A stretch of 64,000 bases of DNA from Paenibacillus wynnii (GCF_000757885.1 NZ_JQCR01000003.1:372001-436000); one strand, 5' to 3'. Shown: positions 1 to 8,250, numbered from the stretch's first letter. Made by a program: numbers and translations. Notes: generated by a model from the letters alone, not told the origin.

Positions 1-420
1 AACATATATAATGACACAAAATATAAAGAACTATATGAAAAACTAAATAAGAACAATTATTTTAGATTAATGGCAAGAATCTATGTGAATCATGTTGATA
101 ATGCCTACGATGATGTAGTAGGGAACTTAGAGCAACATGAATATGAAACAGCTTATCTTATAGCAAGAGAGACGTTGCTTTTAGCAATGACCGCCTATGT
201 TTTTAGCATGAAGCAGACTATAGACAGAACCAAGTGGACTTATAAAATGATGAAAGTAATTGCGATTGAAAACCAGGAAGCAGCAAGAATTTTGAACAAG
301 TGCAATGAAATCCTTTTCCCAGTTTCACTTTCCAAGGGTAATTTAGAAAACAGCTCAGAACAAGCTCTTTCATTAATTAACAGTATTATTTCAAGTATTA
401 ATGATGCGGGAGGAGTATAA
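1..420 (+). CDS. C-terminal part of a helical protein, possibly nucleotidyltransferase-associated
   Basis: The reading frame is open from the first base of the window, so the gene is cut at its 5' end; at least 139 residues are visible and an internal ATG lies at 70. The visible part is helical: an acidic LEQHEYETAYLIARETLL segment, then a TKWTYKMMK stretch. This arrangement resembles the HEPN-like helical domain that often follows a small nucleotidyltransferase domain, but the catalytic GS-x-D part would lie upstream and cannot be seen. It ends 2 bp before the PqqD-like gene, so it belongs to the same operon. The nucleotidyltransferase link is an inference. A nucleotidyltransferase would fit the other phosphoryl-transfer enzymes of the cluster and also occurs in some Firmicute lasso-peptide clusters. 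Confidence 0.5.
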   Translation, partial: NIYNDTKYKELYEKLNKNNYFRLMARIYVNHVDNAYDDVVGNLEQHEYETAYLIARETLLLAMTAYVFSMKQTIDRTKWTYKMMKVIAIENQEAARILNKCNEILFPVSLSKGNLENSSEQALSLINSIISSINDAGGV

Positions 421-422
421 AA

Positions 423-686
423 ATGGAAATAACTTATAAAAAAAATCTGAACTTTCGAGTCAGAATGATAGCTAAACAGGTTTTGTTGTTTGGTGAATCT
501 TCTGCTTATCAACTTAATGATACTGGGAATTTAATCTGGAATGAATTAGATAGTGTGAAAACTATTGATGAGATTCTGAACTCTATAAAATCCCAATATG
601 AAGATTTATCTGTAAATTATGAAAAGGATGTACTTGAATTTCTTGATTTTTTGTTGGGAATAAATGCAATCAAAATTTCAAATTAA
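423..686 (+). CDS. PqqD-like peptide-recognition protein
   Basis: An 87-residue protein with the PqqD / RiPP recognition element pattern: an N-terminal strand region, then YQLNDTGNLIWNELD (Y-x-L-N-x-T-G-x-x-I-W), then KTIDEILNSI and a C-terminal helix ending in FLDFLLGINAI. PqqD-family proteins bind the leader part of a ribosomal precursor peptide and present it to modifying enzymes, commonly radical-SAM enzymes or lasso-peptide proteases (as B1 proteins). It starts 2 bp after the preceding gene and is followed by kinase, methyltransferase and radical-SAM genes. That context argues the substrate is a ribosomal peptide. No precursor gene is recognised in the visible part, so it may lie upstream of the window. 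Confidence 0.8.
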   Translation: MEITYKKNLNFRVRMIAKQVLLFGESSAYQLNDTGNLIWNELDSVKTIDEILNSIKSQYEDLSVNYEKDVLEFLDFLLGINAIKISN

Positions 687-722
687 CAAATTTGTGTATC
701 AATCTGGAAGGAGGAGATCGAG

Positions 723-1202
723 ATCAGTATTACACTTATTATGCTTAAACCGGATGCCCTAGAAAGAAATCTTGTATATCCTATCTTCAATATATTGCTG
801 CAAAGTGGATTAATTCTCTCTGCCCTGAATCTTACAGTGGCTACTTCTAAAATAATAACTCAGCATTATAATAAGCAAATCGTTATTGGTGGCCAGCATT
901 CATTAGATAGAATGAATGACTATTATATTGGTAAACCTGTTCTTGTTTCAATATTTGAGGGAGACGGGGCTATTAACAAGGCTAGAAAAATGATAGGTAA
1001 TACTGACCCTGCTAAATCATCTCCTGGTACCATTCGTGGAGATTGGGGAATAGATTCATTTGAAGCAGCTGATTATGAACATCGAAGCTGTAGAAACCTC
1101 ATACATGGTTCAGACACTTTGGATAATTCAATAAGAGAAATAAAATTATGGTTTCCAGACTATCCGATTGAAAACTATGTATCTACCCAAGGAGAAAAGT
1201 AA
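723..1202 (+). CDS. Nucleoside-diphosphate-kinase-like protein, apparent ATC start
   Basis: NDK-family protein of about 159 residues. It shows the KPDA strand at the N-terminus, an FEGDGAINKARKMIGNTDP segment followed by PGTIRG, and NLIHGSD with the phospho-acceptor histidine near residue 128, so the catalytic core looks intact. The middle (about residues 40-65) departs from ordinary NDKs. The first ATG (741) would cut into the first beta strand and sits 26 nt after a near-perfect Shine-Dalgarno sequence at 708-719. Starting at ATC 723 places eight residues before KPD, exactly as in normal NDKs, with good spacing. Either a rare AUC start is used or the start codon has mutated. NDKs exchange phosphate between nucleotides through phosphohistidine; a second NDK inside a biosynthetic operon suggests a specialised phosphotransfer role. 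Its stop overlaps the next start (TAATG). Confidence 0.72.
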   Translation: MSITLIMLKPDALERNLVYPIFNILLQSGLILSALNLTVATSKIITQHYNKQIVIGGQHSLDRMNDYYIGKPVLVSIFEGDGAINKARKMIGNTDPAKSSPGTIRGDWGIDSFEAADYEHRSCRNLIHGSDTLDNSIREIKLWFPDYPIENYVSTQGEK

Positions 1203-2176
1203 TGAATATAGAGTACAGATTTTCACAAGTGGAATATGAACAATACCTACATTCATTGAAACAATATTTTAATGAACTGGAAATAGAGTGCGAACAGAAT
1301 AGCGACCATATCTACTTTCAAATTACACGGCAGTATGCAACTGAACTTCAGGCTTATCTCGGAGATAAATTATTCAGCAAGAGTTCAAATCAGAAATCGA
1401 TATTGTCTTCCAGTGATAGAAGGGCCACAAAATATCTTGATTTTGTTGAAGCCTATAGGTTGGTGAGATATCAATATTCCAGATATGGACAGTTTAAGCG
1501 TTCTTATACGGAGGCTGTGTACTCTTCTTTTATAGCTGAAGTATTACGGTATATGCATGAGCATGTACATTCCCCGCTGCATATTATGGATGCAGGCTGT
1601 GGGCCTTCCCGGCTTTCATATGAATTTTCAACTATTTTTCACAATGCACAAATTGATTTAATTGATTATTCCATTATCAACTTATTTTTTGCTTGGAGGC
1701 TCATCTCCAGCGGTAAGGATGTTAGTGTTCCTTATCGAATCTTTAACGACAATTGGAAAGAAGATGGCGATGATACTGGATTATTGCATATCAAAGCCAA
1801 GAACAATACCAATACCAATTTGATAATAGCCGATTTATCCAGCCTGCAATGGAAACAACCAATAGCTCTATATGATTTAGTAGTTTCAAACCATGCGCTA
1901 AATTTGTTGCACAATCCTAAACAAGTAATCGAATCACTAATTGATCAGGTGAAGACGGGAGGGTTTATAATTATCTCCGATTTATTGGGCTGGAAAGAAA
2001 ATAGGCCTAAGGCCCGAAGAGAATTTCCTGATGGCAAAGCTTTTTATCATTTTTTCAATAACAACAGCAGAATCAAAGTAATCGAATATTTTTCTGGAGG
2101 TCCCTATTGTGAAGAGGTTAATTCAGAAAGAATAGATACTTATGTGAATCATTTTATTGTGTTACAAAAACTATAA
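1202..2176 (+). CDS. SAM-dependent methyltransferase
   Basis: A 324-residue protein with a class I methyltransferase core. Motif I is IMDAGCGPSRLSYEF at about residues 128-142, an acidic IDLID strand end follows, then a LYDLVVSNHALNLL motif and a GGFIIISD strand. The first 120 residues are not recognised and may bind substrate. It overlaps the NDK-like gene by one base and is followed after 16 bp by a radical-SAM gene, so it is co-transcribed. It probably methylates an intermediate of the pathway encoded here. Whether it acts on nitrogen, oxygen or carbon cannot be read from the sequence. Confidence 0.72.
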   Translation: MNIEYRFSQVEYEQYLHSLKQYFNELEIECEQNSDHIYFQITRQYATELQAYLGDKLFSKSSNQKSILSSSDRRATKYLDFVEAYRLVRYQYSRYGQFKRSYTEAVYSSFIAEVLRYMHEHVHSPLHIMDAGCGPSRLSYEFSTIFHNAQIDLIDYSIINLFFAWRLISSGKDVSVPYRIFNDNWKEDGDDTGLLHIKAKNNTNTNLIIADLSSLQWKQPIALYDLVVSNHALNLLHNPKQVIESLIDQVKTGGFIIISDLLGWKENRPKARREFPDGKAFYHFFNNNSRIKVIEYFSGGPYCEEVNSERIDTYVNHFIVLQKL

Positions 2177-2192
2177 GCTTGGAGGAGTGATT

Positions 2193-3413
2193 ATGCCTCT
2201 TACATTAGACCCCGGTAAGGTATCAGCTGATCCAAAATTAATAACTCTGACATTTGTCTGGCCGCAAGAACCCTGGAATCCAACTAGTCTTTTTAAACAT
2301 ATTGTATATTTATGTGAAACCGCAGGATATATCCATAATATTGCAAATGTTCATATTATCGATTTGAGCGTTACACAGATGCTAAAGAAAGAGATATCAA
2401 ATCTTTTTAAGAAAAGTGATTATGTTTGTATTCCACTAGAGGCATATACTGTTCGAAATGCTGTGAAGCTTAAAAATTTAATTAAACAAACAAGCGACGC
2501 CAAGGTAGTGGTGTATGGAACAATTGTACCAATGAATCCAGAGTTGTTTGCAGAACACTTTGATATTGTCATATCTACAGGACACTGGTATCGGGCAATT
2601 AAAAAGTTAGTTCAGGAACCCGAAGAATTCAATAAATACTTACACGAAGGGATCTATTGCAAAGCCGAACCAATGACTCCGGAAGAATGGACATTACCAC
2701 CACAAGAGATTATGCCTATGAAGCACTATTTAAAGGTCGCTCCTACTCAATATGATATTGGGGTTCAAATTGGCTGTACGTTTAACTGTAGTTTTTGTGC
2801 AGAAAAAGCGCTAATTCCAGAATCAGTCATTTATTCTAGACCGCCAGAACAGATTCGCGATTTTATTAAAAATAATCCGGAGGATGCCATATATTACATC
2901 AATGCTACAACGTTTACCCAGGATAGAGAATGGGCTAAACAAGTATGCGAATTACTATCGGAACTCAATCCCCTTCGCAAATGGAGAACTGTTACTCGAA
3001 TTGACAGAATTGATCAAGAAATCATTGGATTAATGAAAAAATCCGGCTGCTATAAAATCGGCTTCGGTATTGAGACTCTGTCAAAGCCGTTACAAAGGTC
3101 TATTCGAAAATCATATGATGAGTCTAAGTTAAAAGAATCTTTGCTTATGGTGAAGGATTCCGGGATCATTCCAAGATGTTTTTTGATATTAGGATTGCCT
3201 GGTCAAACTGCCGAAGATGTTCATTACACACAACAGTTTATTGAAGATCTGGATATAGAGTACAGATGGAAAGAATATGTGCCTTTTCAAAAAATATCTC
3301 AAATCAAAACTTTAGAAGAATTCGAACTATTTGAAAGAACAGACTATTTCGGCTATGAGATTCCAGGACTATCCAAAGAGGAATACATAAGGCTGCTGTC
3401 TGTGGAGAGGTAG
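2193..3413 (+). CDS. Radical-SAM enzyme with B12-binding-like N-terminal domain
   Basis: A 406-residue protein. The first 160 residues form an alpha/beta domain like the cobalamin-binding domain of B12-type radical-SAM enzymes, but no D-x-H-x-x-G cobalamin ligand motif is visible, so cobalamin may be bound weakly or not at all. The 4Fe-4S/SAM motif is C195-x3-C199-x2-C202 in GCTFNCSFC. A GFGIETLS segment and RCFLILGLPGQT follow, typical of this superfamily. The start at 2193 is chosen because an AAGCTTGGAGG ribosome site precedes it; an earlier ATG at 2157 lies inside the methyltransferase gene. The reaction cannot be assigned; members methylate unactivated carbons, form rings or make thioethers. 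Confidence 0.8.
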   Translation: MPLTLDPGKVSADPKLITLTFVWPQEPWNPTSLFKHIVYLCETAGYIHNIANVHIIDLSVTQMLKKEISNLFKKSDYVCIPLEAYTVRNAVKLKNLIKQTSDAKVVVYGTIVPMNPELFAEHFDIVISTGHWYRAIKKLVQEPEEFNKYLHEGIYCKAEPMTPEEWTLPPQEIMPMKHYLKVAPTQYDIGVQIGCTFNCSFCAEKALIPESVIYSRPPEQIRDFIKNNPEDAIYYINATTFTQDREWAKQVCELLSELNPLRKWRTVTRIDRIDQEIIGLMKKSGCYKIGFGIETLSKPLQRSIRKSYDESKLKESLLMVKDSGIIPRCFLILGLPGQTAEDVHYTQQFIEDLDIEYRWKEYVPFQKISQIKTLEEFELFERTDYFGYEIPGLSKEEYIRLLSVER

Positions 3414-3420
3414 CTGCTTA

Positions 3421-4446
3421 ATGGAACATGCATGCTTGGCTTATATCGATGTGAAAAAAACTCACTATATTACACTAGGATCATTCATTCTGAAATTAGT
3501 TACTAATCAACCGGATCAGTACTTTGGAAAATATTTTTCGGAACATCAGTATCTTCAACCCTCTGAATTCATAAACGAGGACTTCACGATCTATGTCAAT
3601 GAAACTGCATCCATTCCTAACGAGTTATTTGATAGGGTTGAAGAGGATTGGCGAGCCGGTGTTATGAGGAAAGGTTATTATACTGCACAGTATTTTGGTC
3701 CACCTGTAATTATGATTAGGCAATATCGAACGATTTATTTATTTGGTAAAAATTTGGATAAAATCGTTTGGCGATATTGTATTAAAATGCTGCTGACAAC
3801 CTTATCTTATGAAAAGAACATGCTGCATCTTAAAGCAAGTGCATTTCAATGTGGAAATTCAGGATATCTATTAGTAAGCCCAGGGAGTCAAGGGAAGACG
3901 ACTCTATTACATCAGATGATGGAGCATGGAGCCAAATTTTTGACAAATACGCATGTATTGATTGATAAGAATTTAGTTGCGGAAGGTATTCATTCGAATC
4001 TCCGTTTTCGAAATATACCAGCAGATACAAGGTTTGAATTTAAGAATGCCAATGTAGGCCAAATTTCCAAAGGAGAATTCAATATAGATCCATTTAGATT
4101 GTATTTGTCTGATAATATTGCGGCTTCAATGAAAATAAATGCAATAATTATTACTCAAAAAAATACAGATGGAAAGTTAGAGTGCGTCAAATGTGAACCA
4201 GAGACAGCATTTGATGTTATACAGTTCTTCGGTGCCCCTATTCAAACTTATAATCTTAAGCAAGATATTTTCGAGTACTGCGATAGAAACTACATGTTAT
4301 TTTCAGCTATGGTTAAGCAAATTGAAGAAAATATCAAAGACTTATTGAAGTCTGTCCCTTGCTATCTACTGAGCGTGGATGTATTTGAGGAAAAAAATAG
4401 CCGGAAACTATATGAATTATTGTACAACAACTTAAATGAAAATTAG
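3421..4446 (+). CDS. HPr kinase/phosphorylase-like P-loop kinase
   Basis: A 341-residue protein. In the middle is YLLVSPGSQGKTTLLHQM (about residues 149-166), a Walker A loop of the HprK / PEP-carboxykinase-like type, followed by GAKFLTNTHVLID, which matches the acidic strand of that fold. The N-terminal half is variable. True HprK acts on HPr and is about 310 residues with a conserved HxxH-containing signature; that is not obvious here. HprK-like kinases occur in lasso-peptide clusters such as paeninodin, where they phosphorylate the peptide C-terminus. With a PqqD-like protein three genes upstream, a peptide-phosphorylating role is the best inference, although a small-molecule substrate is possible. 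It lies 7 bp after the radical-SAM gene and 17 bp before the next. Confidence 0.68.
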   Translation: MEHACLAYIDVKKTHYITLGSFILKLVTNQPDQYFGKYFSEHQYLQPSEFINEDFTIYVNETASIPNELFDRVEEDWRAGVMRKGYYTAQYFGPPVIMIRQYRTIYLFGKNLDKIVWRYCIKMLLTTLSYEKNMLHLKASAFQCGNSGYLLVSPGSQGKTTLLHQMMEHGAKFLTNTHVLIDKNLVAEGIHSNLRFRNIPADTRFEFKNANVGQISKGEFNIDPFRLYLSDNIAASMKINAIIITQKNTDGKLECVKCEPETAFDVIQFFGAPIQTYNLKQDIFEYCDRNYMLFSAMVKQIEENIKDLLKSVPCYLLSVDVFEEKNSRKLYELLYNNLNEN

Positions 4447-4463
4447 TAGGGAGAAGGGTCAAA

Positions 4464-5543
4464 GTGGAGAAACTATTATGGAATGATAGGGATTACTCTA
4501 TCGAATATCTAAAGACGTCGATCTCCATTAATACACATGTTGGATGTTATTTGGGGTGCGAGTATTGTATTTTATCCTCATTAGAATTTCCGAAAAGACC
4601 ACTACAGATTCTTGACGAAGAATCTGTAGTAGAGCAACTACTTCAAAATAAGTATTTCACAAAAGATATAACGCCTATTAGCATTAATAATAAATCCGAT
4701 CCTTTACTCAGAGAAGTTAAAAACAGTACTTTCAATATAATGAAAATTCTAGAAAAATATAATATAAAAAATCCAATATACCTAATCAGTAAGATAGAGT
4801 TGACGGAGAAGGAAATAGAATTTCTAGACAGCTTGGAGTTAAACTTGTATGTTTTCTTTTCATTCTCAGGACTTAAAACAGATCTTGAGAAGGTGACAGC
4901 AGAGTATCAAGTGAGAAGAATCAAAAAGCTTGAAAAAGCTAAAAATATCAAAAAAATTCATTATTGGAGACCTTTAATTACTGGGGAAAACGATAGCAAT
5001 GAACAAATTAAACATATGTTGGAGCTTGTTTCGCCGATATTTGATGTTTCAGTCATATCCGGTCTGCGGGTTAATGATACGGTAAATGAGCGACTGGTTA
5101 ATCTGGATAAAAATGTACCATTTAATGAATATACTAAAAAGCATAAATATGTTGAAAAAGAAGTTTTTGATCGAATAAACAAAATTCGAAAGGAGCTTTG
5201 TCCTGAATATTTATTATTCAGACATACTTCTTGTATCACTTGTTATTGGTTAGAAAAAGCAGACTTTCTACATAATGATCGTAAGAATTTTAATTGTACA
5301 GTGTTTGACTGCCCGAATATAAGACGGTGTTCAGAGCGGAAAATGCCGGATCATTCGTTAATTAGAGAAATGATGTTAAGAATTGGAATAAAAAATAATT
5401 ATGAAATTCGTGAGGATCACATCATGTTTATGGGAGCATTGAGCCAAGAGGATTTATCTTATCTTAATCTGAATTTAAGTTTTAAAGCTCTCAGTGAAAT
5501 TAAGTTGCCGACGGTGTCAGAAAGTGTGATCGAAGTTGTCTAA
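4464..5543 (+). CDS. Radical-SAM enzyme with extra C-terminal cysteines
   Basis: A 359-residue protein starting with GTG after an AGGGAGAAGGG ribosome site. The SAM-cluster motif is C28-x3-C32-x2-C35 (HVGCYLGCEYC), followed by NNKSDPL, YLISKIELT and FFSFSG, which recall the spore-photoproduct-lyase-like branch. Around residues 256-295 five further cysteines occur (TSCITCYW, then NCTVFDCPNIRRC), suggesting an auxiliary iron-sulfur cluster as in SPASM/twitch enzymes that modify peptides. The last eight bases overlap the next gene. Substrate unknown; the auxiliary cluster and the PqqD-like gene favour a peptide. Confidence 0.78.
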   Translation: MEKLLWNDRDYSIEYLKTSISINTHVGCYLGCEYCILSSLEFPKRPLQILDEESVVEQLLQNKYFTKDITPISINNKSDPLLREVKNSTFNIMKILEKYNIKNPIYLISKIELTEKEIEFLDSLELNLYVFFSFSGLKTDLEKVTAEYQVRRIKKLEKAKNIKKIHYWRPLITGENDSNEQIKHMLELVSPIFDVSVISGLRVNDTVNERLVNLDKNVPFNEYTKKHKYVEKEVFDRINKIRKELCPEYLLFRHTSCITCYWLEKADFLHNDRKNFNCTVFDCPNIRRCSERKMPDHSLIREMMLRIGIKNNYEIREDHIMFMGALSQEDLSYLNLNLSFKALSEIKLPTVSESVIEVV

Positions 5544-6081
5544 TATAGGATATGCATTTGACCTGCACGATACGTTGGTTTTTTCATCAGCTGCATGGGA
5601 TAAAGCCTTTACAAAGTCTGTAAGTGAAGAGAATAAGAAATCTTTGTCGCTTTTATTAAAAAATAAAGTCTCAAGAAAACAAATAGCAAAATTGTTTCAA
5701 TTGGATTTTGTGGAAATTGAAGAGAGTTATCGAGAAGGGCTTACTATAAATCCAAAAGTCTTCAATTTAATTTTACAGTTAAAGGCTGTTTATTATCCAG
5801 TTCTTCTTATTTCTAACGCCAAGTTGCACAGAGTTAATGCGGATTTAGATAGACTTAATTTAGTTGAATTATTTGATAAAGTCTATACATTTGAAGATGG
5901 GAAAAAGCCGGATTATTCATATATAAATAATATTATTACAGAGCAGCAATTAGATTTATTAATAATGGTAGGGAACAACGAACAAGAGGACGTTTTCCAT
6001 CATCCGAAAGTATTAAATTTATTAATCCAAGATCTCCATGTTAGGACGGATAATAATGAACCTAATAGAGTTTTGTCATAA
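5536..6081 (+). CDS. HAD-superfamily hydrolase
   Basis: A 181-residue protein starting with TTG inside the stop region of the preceding radical-SAM gene, a sign of translational coupling. HAD motifs are in order: DLHDTL near residues 9-14 (nucleophile D9, acid/base D12), LLISNAK for motif II, GKKPDY for motif III and MVGNNEQEDV for motif IV. The cap is small and helical. HAD enzymes usually remove phosphate from small molecules or proteins. In this operon it could remove a phosphate placed by one of the two kinases. Substrate unknown. Confidence 0.72.
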   Translation: MSNIGYAFDLHDTLVFSSAAWDKAFTKSVSEENKKSLSLLLKNKVSRKQIAKLFQLDFVEIEESYREGLTINPKVFNLILQLKAVYYPVLLISNAKLHRVNADLDRLNLVELFDKVYTFEDGKKPDYSYINNIITEQQLDLLIMVGNNEQEDVFHHPKVLNLLIQDLHVRTDNNEPNRVLS

Positions 6082-6286
6082 TAATCTCCAAGTAACAGGG
6101 GCTTGGCGAATCAAAGATAGATTAAGTTTGAGTAATGGAGAACTGGTCAAAGTGTACGATTGTATGGGCTATTGTTTTGACTGTCCGGATACTTCTTACG
6201 CTATTGTGAATCAAAAAATGATCCTTGATAAGGATCTTGATATGCTGTATTCAAAAGTATTAAATGAGATTAGCAACAGAACGTAG
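6056..6286 (+). CDS. Small Cys-containing protein, unknown
   Basis: I do not recognise this protein of about 76 residues. It begins inside the 3' end of the HAD gene (ATG 6056 preferred because AGGA lies 11 nt upstream; an earlier ATG at 6038 lacks a ribosome site). It contains VTGAWRIKDRLSLSNGE, a YDCMGYCFDCPD cluster with three cysteines, and a helical C-terminus. It sits between two HAD genes on the same strand, so it is probably part of the pathway. It could be a small partner protein binding a metal. It does not look like a leader-core precursor, because the cysteines lie in the middle rather than at the end. Confidence 0.45.
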   Translation: MNLIEFCHNNLQVTGAWRIKDRLSLSNGELVKVYDCMGYCFDCPDTSYAIVNQKMILDKDLDMLYSKVLNEISNRT

Positions 6287-6326
6287 TAATGTGTTGTTTA
6301 ACTGACTGATTAAGAGGTGCAATCAA

Positions 6327-6989
6327 ATGAAATTTTCAGCAGTAATATTTGACAAGGATGGAGTTATCATTGACACCCAACCGATTCATTTTCGTGTGTT
6401 CAATGAATTCTGTCGAGAATTTAATTGGGATATACCCTCAGAACAGTATGAAACTTATATAGGTATAACATCCATTGAGTTGTTCACAAGAATAAAAGAA
6501 ATATATAACGTTCAATATTCAGTTATGGAATTGGTTGAATTATTTCAAAATAAATATCTGCATGAAATAGCTTTATTGAAAAATGAGAAGCCAATCAAGG
6601 GAGTTGACCAACTAATTAAAGCATTATATGGACAAGGAATCAAACTTGCAATTGCTTCTTCAGCATCAAGGAAAAAAATTAAAATGGTGCTACAAATGTT
6701 TGAACTTGAACCTTATTTTGATGTGATTGTAAGTGGCTTTGAAGTGGAGAAATCAAAACCATTCCCTGACATATTTTTGAGAGCTGCAGAACAGTTGGGA
6801 GTACCTACAAGTGAGTGTGTGGTGATTGAAGATTCAACTCACGGTATATCTGCCGCCAAAGCGGCGAATATCTTCTGCATTGGATACCAAAATCCCATGG
6901 GTAAACAAAATTTATCACAAGCAGATAGAATAGTAGATGATTTTTCAGAGTTGCTAAAGAGTGACTTTATCTACGGTCATAAATATTAA
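6327..6989 (+). CDS. Beta-phosphoglucomutase-like HAD phosphatase
   Basis: A 220-residue HAD protein of the beta-PGM/phosphatase subfamily. It starts with VIFDKDGVIIDTQPIHFRVF (nucleophile D9, D11) and has a helical cap, then LAIASSASRKK (motif II), VEKSKPFPDIFL (motif III lysine) and CVVIEDSTHGISAA (motif IV acids). It is full length for the family, with a weak AAGAGGTGC ribosome site. Members isomerise sugar phosphates or dephosphorylate small molecules. It lies 40 bp after the small Cys protein and seems to be the last gene of the AT-rich cluster. No terminator is visible after it. Confidence 0.8.
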   Translation: MKFSAVIFDKDGVIIDTQPIHFRVFNEFCREFNWDIPSEQYETYIGITSIELFTRIKEIYNVQYSVMELVELFQNKYLHEIALLKNEKPIKGVDQLIKALYGQGIKLAIASSASRKKIKMVLQMFELEPYFDVIVSGFEVEKSKPFPDIFLRAAEQLGVPTSECVVIEDSTHGISAAKAANIFCIGYQNPMGKQNLSQADRIVDDFSELLKSDFIYGHKY

Positions 6990-7036
6990 TAACTAACTTT
7001 CGGTACGACCAAGCCTAGTTGTGAAGTTTGCCTATT

Positions 7037-7480
7037 CTAATCGTGTTGCAGCATAATTATCCATTCCACGCCGTCAGTGCTGTACCACGCATGAAATTCA
7101 TCCTTATCTCTCTGCAAACGCACCCATGTATTTGGATAATTAACCGGGAATATCGGAGGCTCTGTTGTATAATCTTCCGGGTAAATAGCTGCACTATCAC
7201 CGGAGCTTACTTCTCTAAATTGAAATTCATATCCCCCGTTATTTTTGTTACGAGGACTATTATCTGGGAAGACCATGAAATACGCATGGGCACCATCCGC
7301 TTCCAGTGATTCTCTGGCCATAAGTCCTGCCTTTGTGTACAAATCTGCTAGATCAAAGTCACCTTGAACTTTCGAATATGAGTAATGAAACTGATCCGTC
7401 AGTCCCCAAATATCCGCTCCTCCGGCGATAATAGTATATCCGCTCGCAAGAGGCTGTGTAATACCAATTCTTTTGGATTC
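7037..7480 (-). pseudogene. Fragment of a concanavalin-like (DUF1349-type) carbohydrate-binding domain
   Basis: Read on the minus strand, about 145 residues are open, running from roughly 7480 down to a stop at 7037. They include GADIWGLTDQFHYSYSKVQGD, then KAGLMARESL and HAWYSTDGVEW. This is the jelly-roll module seen at the ends of many secreted glycosidases and cell-surface proteins. No start, signal peptide or catalytic domain is attached, and the open frame runs into a fragment of another gene on the opposite strand. It is the terminal piece of a longer lost gene. Confidence 0.65.
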
Positions 7481-8159
7481 CCAATATCCGTACCTATTAA
7501 AATATGTAATAAAGGATGAACTTCTTCAACAACTTGTAAGCGTAAACAGAGGAACCAGCTGGTCGATGATAGATTATGAGCTGTTGCCGAAAGCTTCTTT
7601 TTATTATGCCCGTAAATTCTTTCATCCTATATTGTTATCTATTGACCATGAACCGGGTGAGCCGCTGAAGCTGTGGGTGGTTAACGACACTTTAGATTCT
7701 TATCAGGGAAAAGTGATCATACAAGTGATTACTTTTGATGGTACCGAAGTATACCGAAGGGATTGGGTTGCTGAGGTTACCAGCAATCAAGCTGTATTTC
7801 TGGGTCAGGCAGAGGAGGGAGAGATAATTAACGGCAACCTGCCTGAACAGGTGATCGTAAAAGTGTCAGCGGAGGGATCTGCGGCACCGGATAATTATTA
7901 CTACCTGCGAGATCCGAAGGATTTGTTGCTGCAGAATTCGCAGCTTGAGGTTGTTGCAGATGAAGAACTGCAGACCGTAACGATTAAAGCGGGGTCTATT
8001 TTAGCCCGAATGGTCAAAATCGATTTGCCTCAAGGCAGGATCCGCTTGAGTGATAACTATTTTGATCTGCTTCCTAAGGAGGAACGTACCATAAAGGTCA
8101 GTCATCGAGACGGGACGCATGTGTTTTTTGCAGAATTGAGTGTTAGTACATTCAATTAA
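7473..8159 (+). pseudogene. 3' fragment of a GH2 beta-mannosidase-like gene
   Basis: From about 7545 the product resembles the C-terminal end of bacterial beta-mannosidases: TSWSMIDYELLPKASFYYARKFF, HPILLSID, an Ig-like sandwich, and a terminal beta domain ending near LPKEERTIKV. The TIM barrel and the N-terminal sugar-binding domains, some 600 residues of a normal enzyme, are missing. The roughly 24 residues before the homology do not match. No ribosome site fits the first ATG (7473). It abuts the opposite-strand fragment ending near 7480, so both look like leftovers of a rearrangement at the edge of the acquired cluster. Confidence 0.65.
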
Positions 8160-8250
8160 TAGCTTGTAAATAGTTGGTCCCTCTGTCTGCACATAAATGT
8201 TCTTCAGGCGACAAACACTGAGAACAGGTGAATACAGGGGAGTGATTCTA

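Noticed and set aside
1..6989. Lanthipeptide or classic lasso-peptide cluster
   Set aside because: No LanB/C/M, lasso cyclase or B2 protease is visible; the rest of the cluster lies outside the window, so the class stays open.
7028..7309. Plus-strand 93-residue frame
   Set aside because: It is the antisense shadow of the clear carbohydrate-binding-module fragment.
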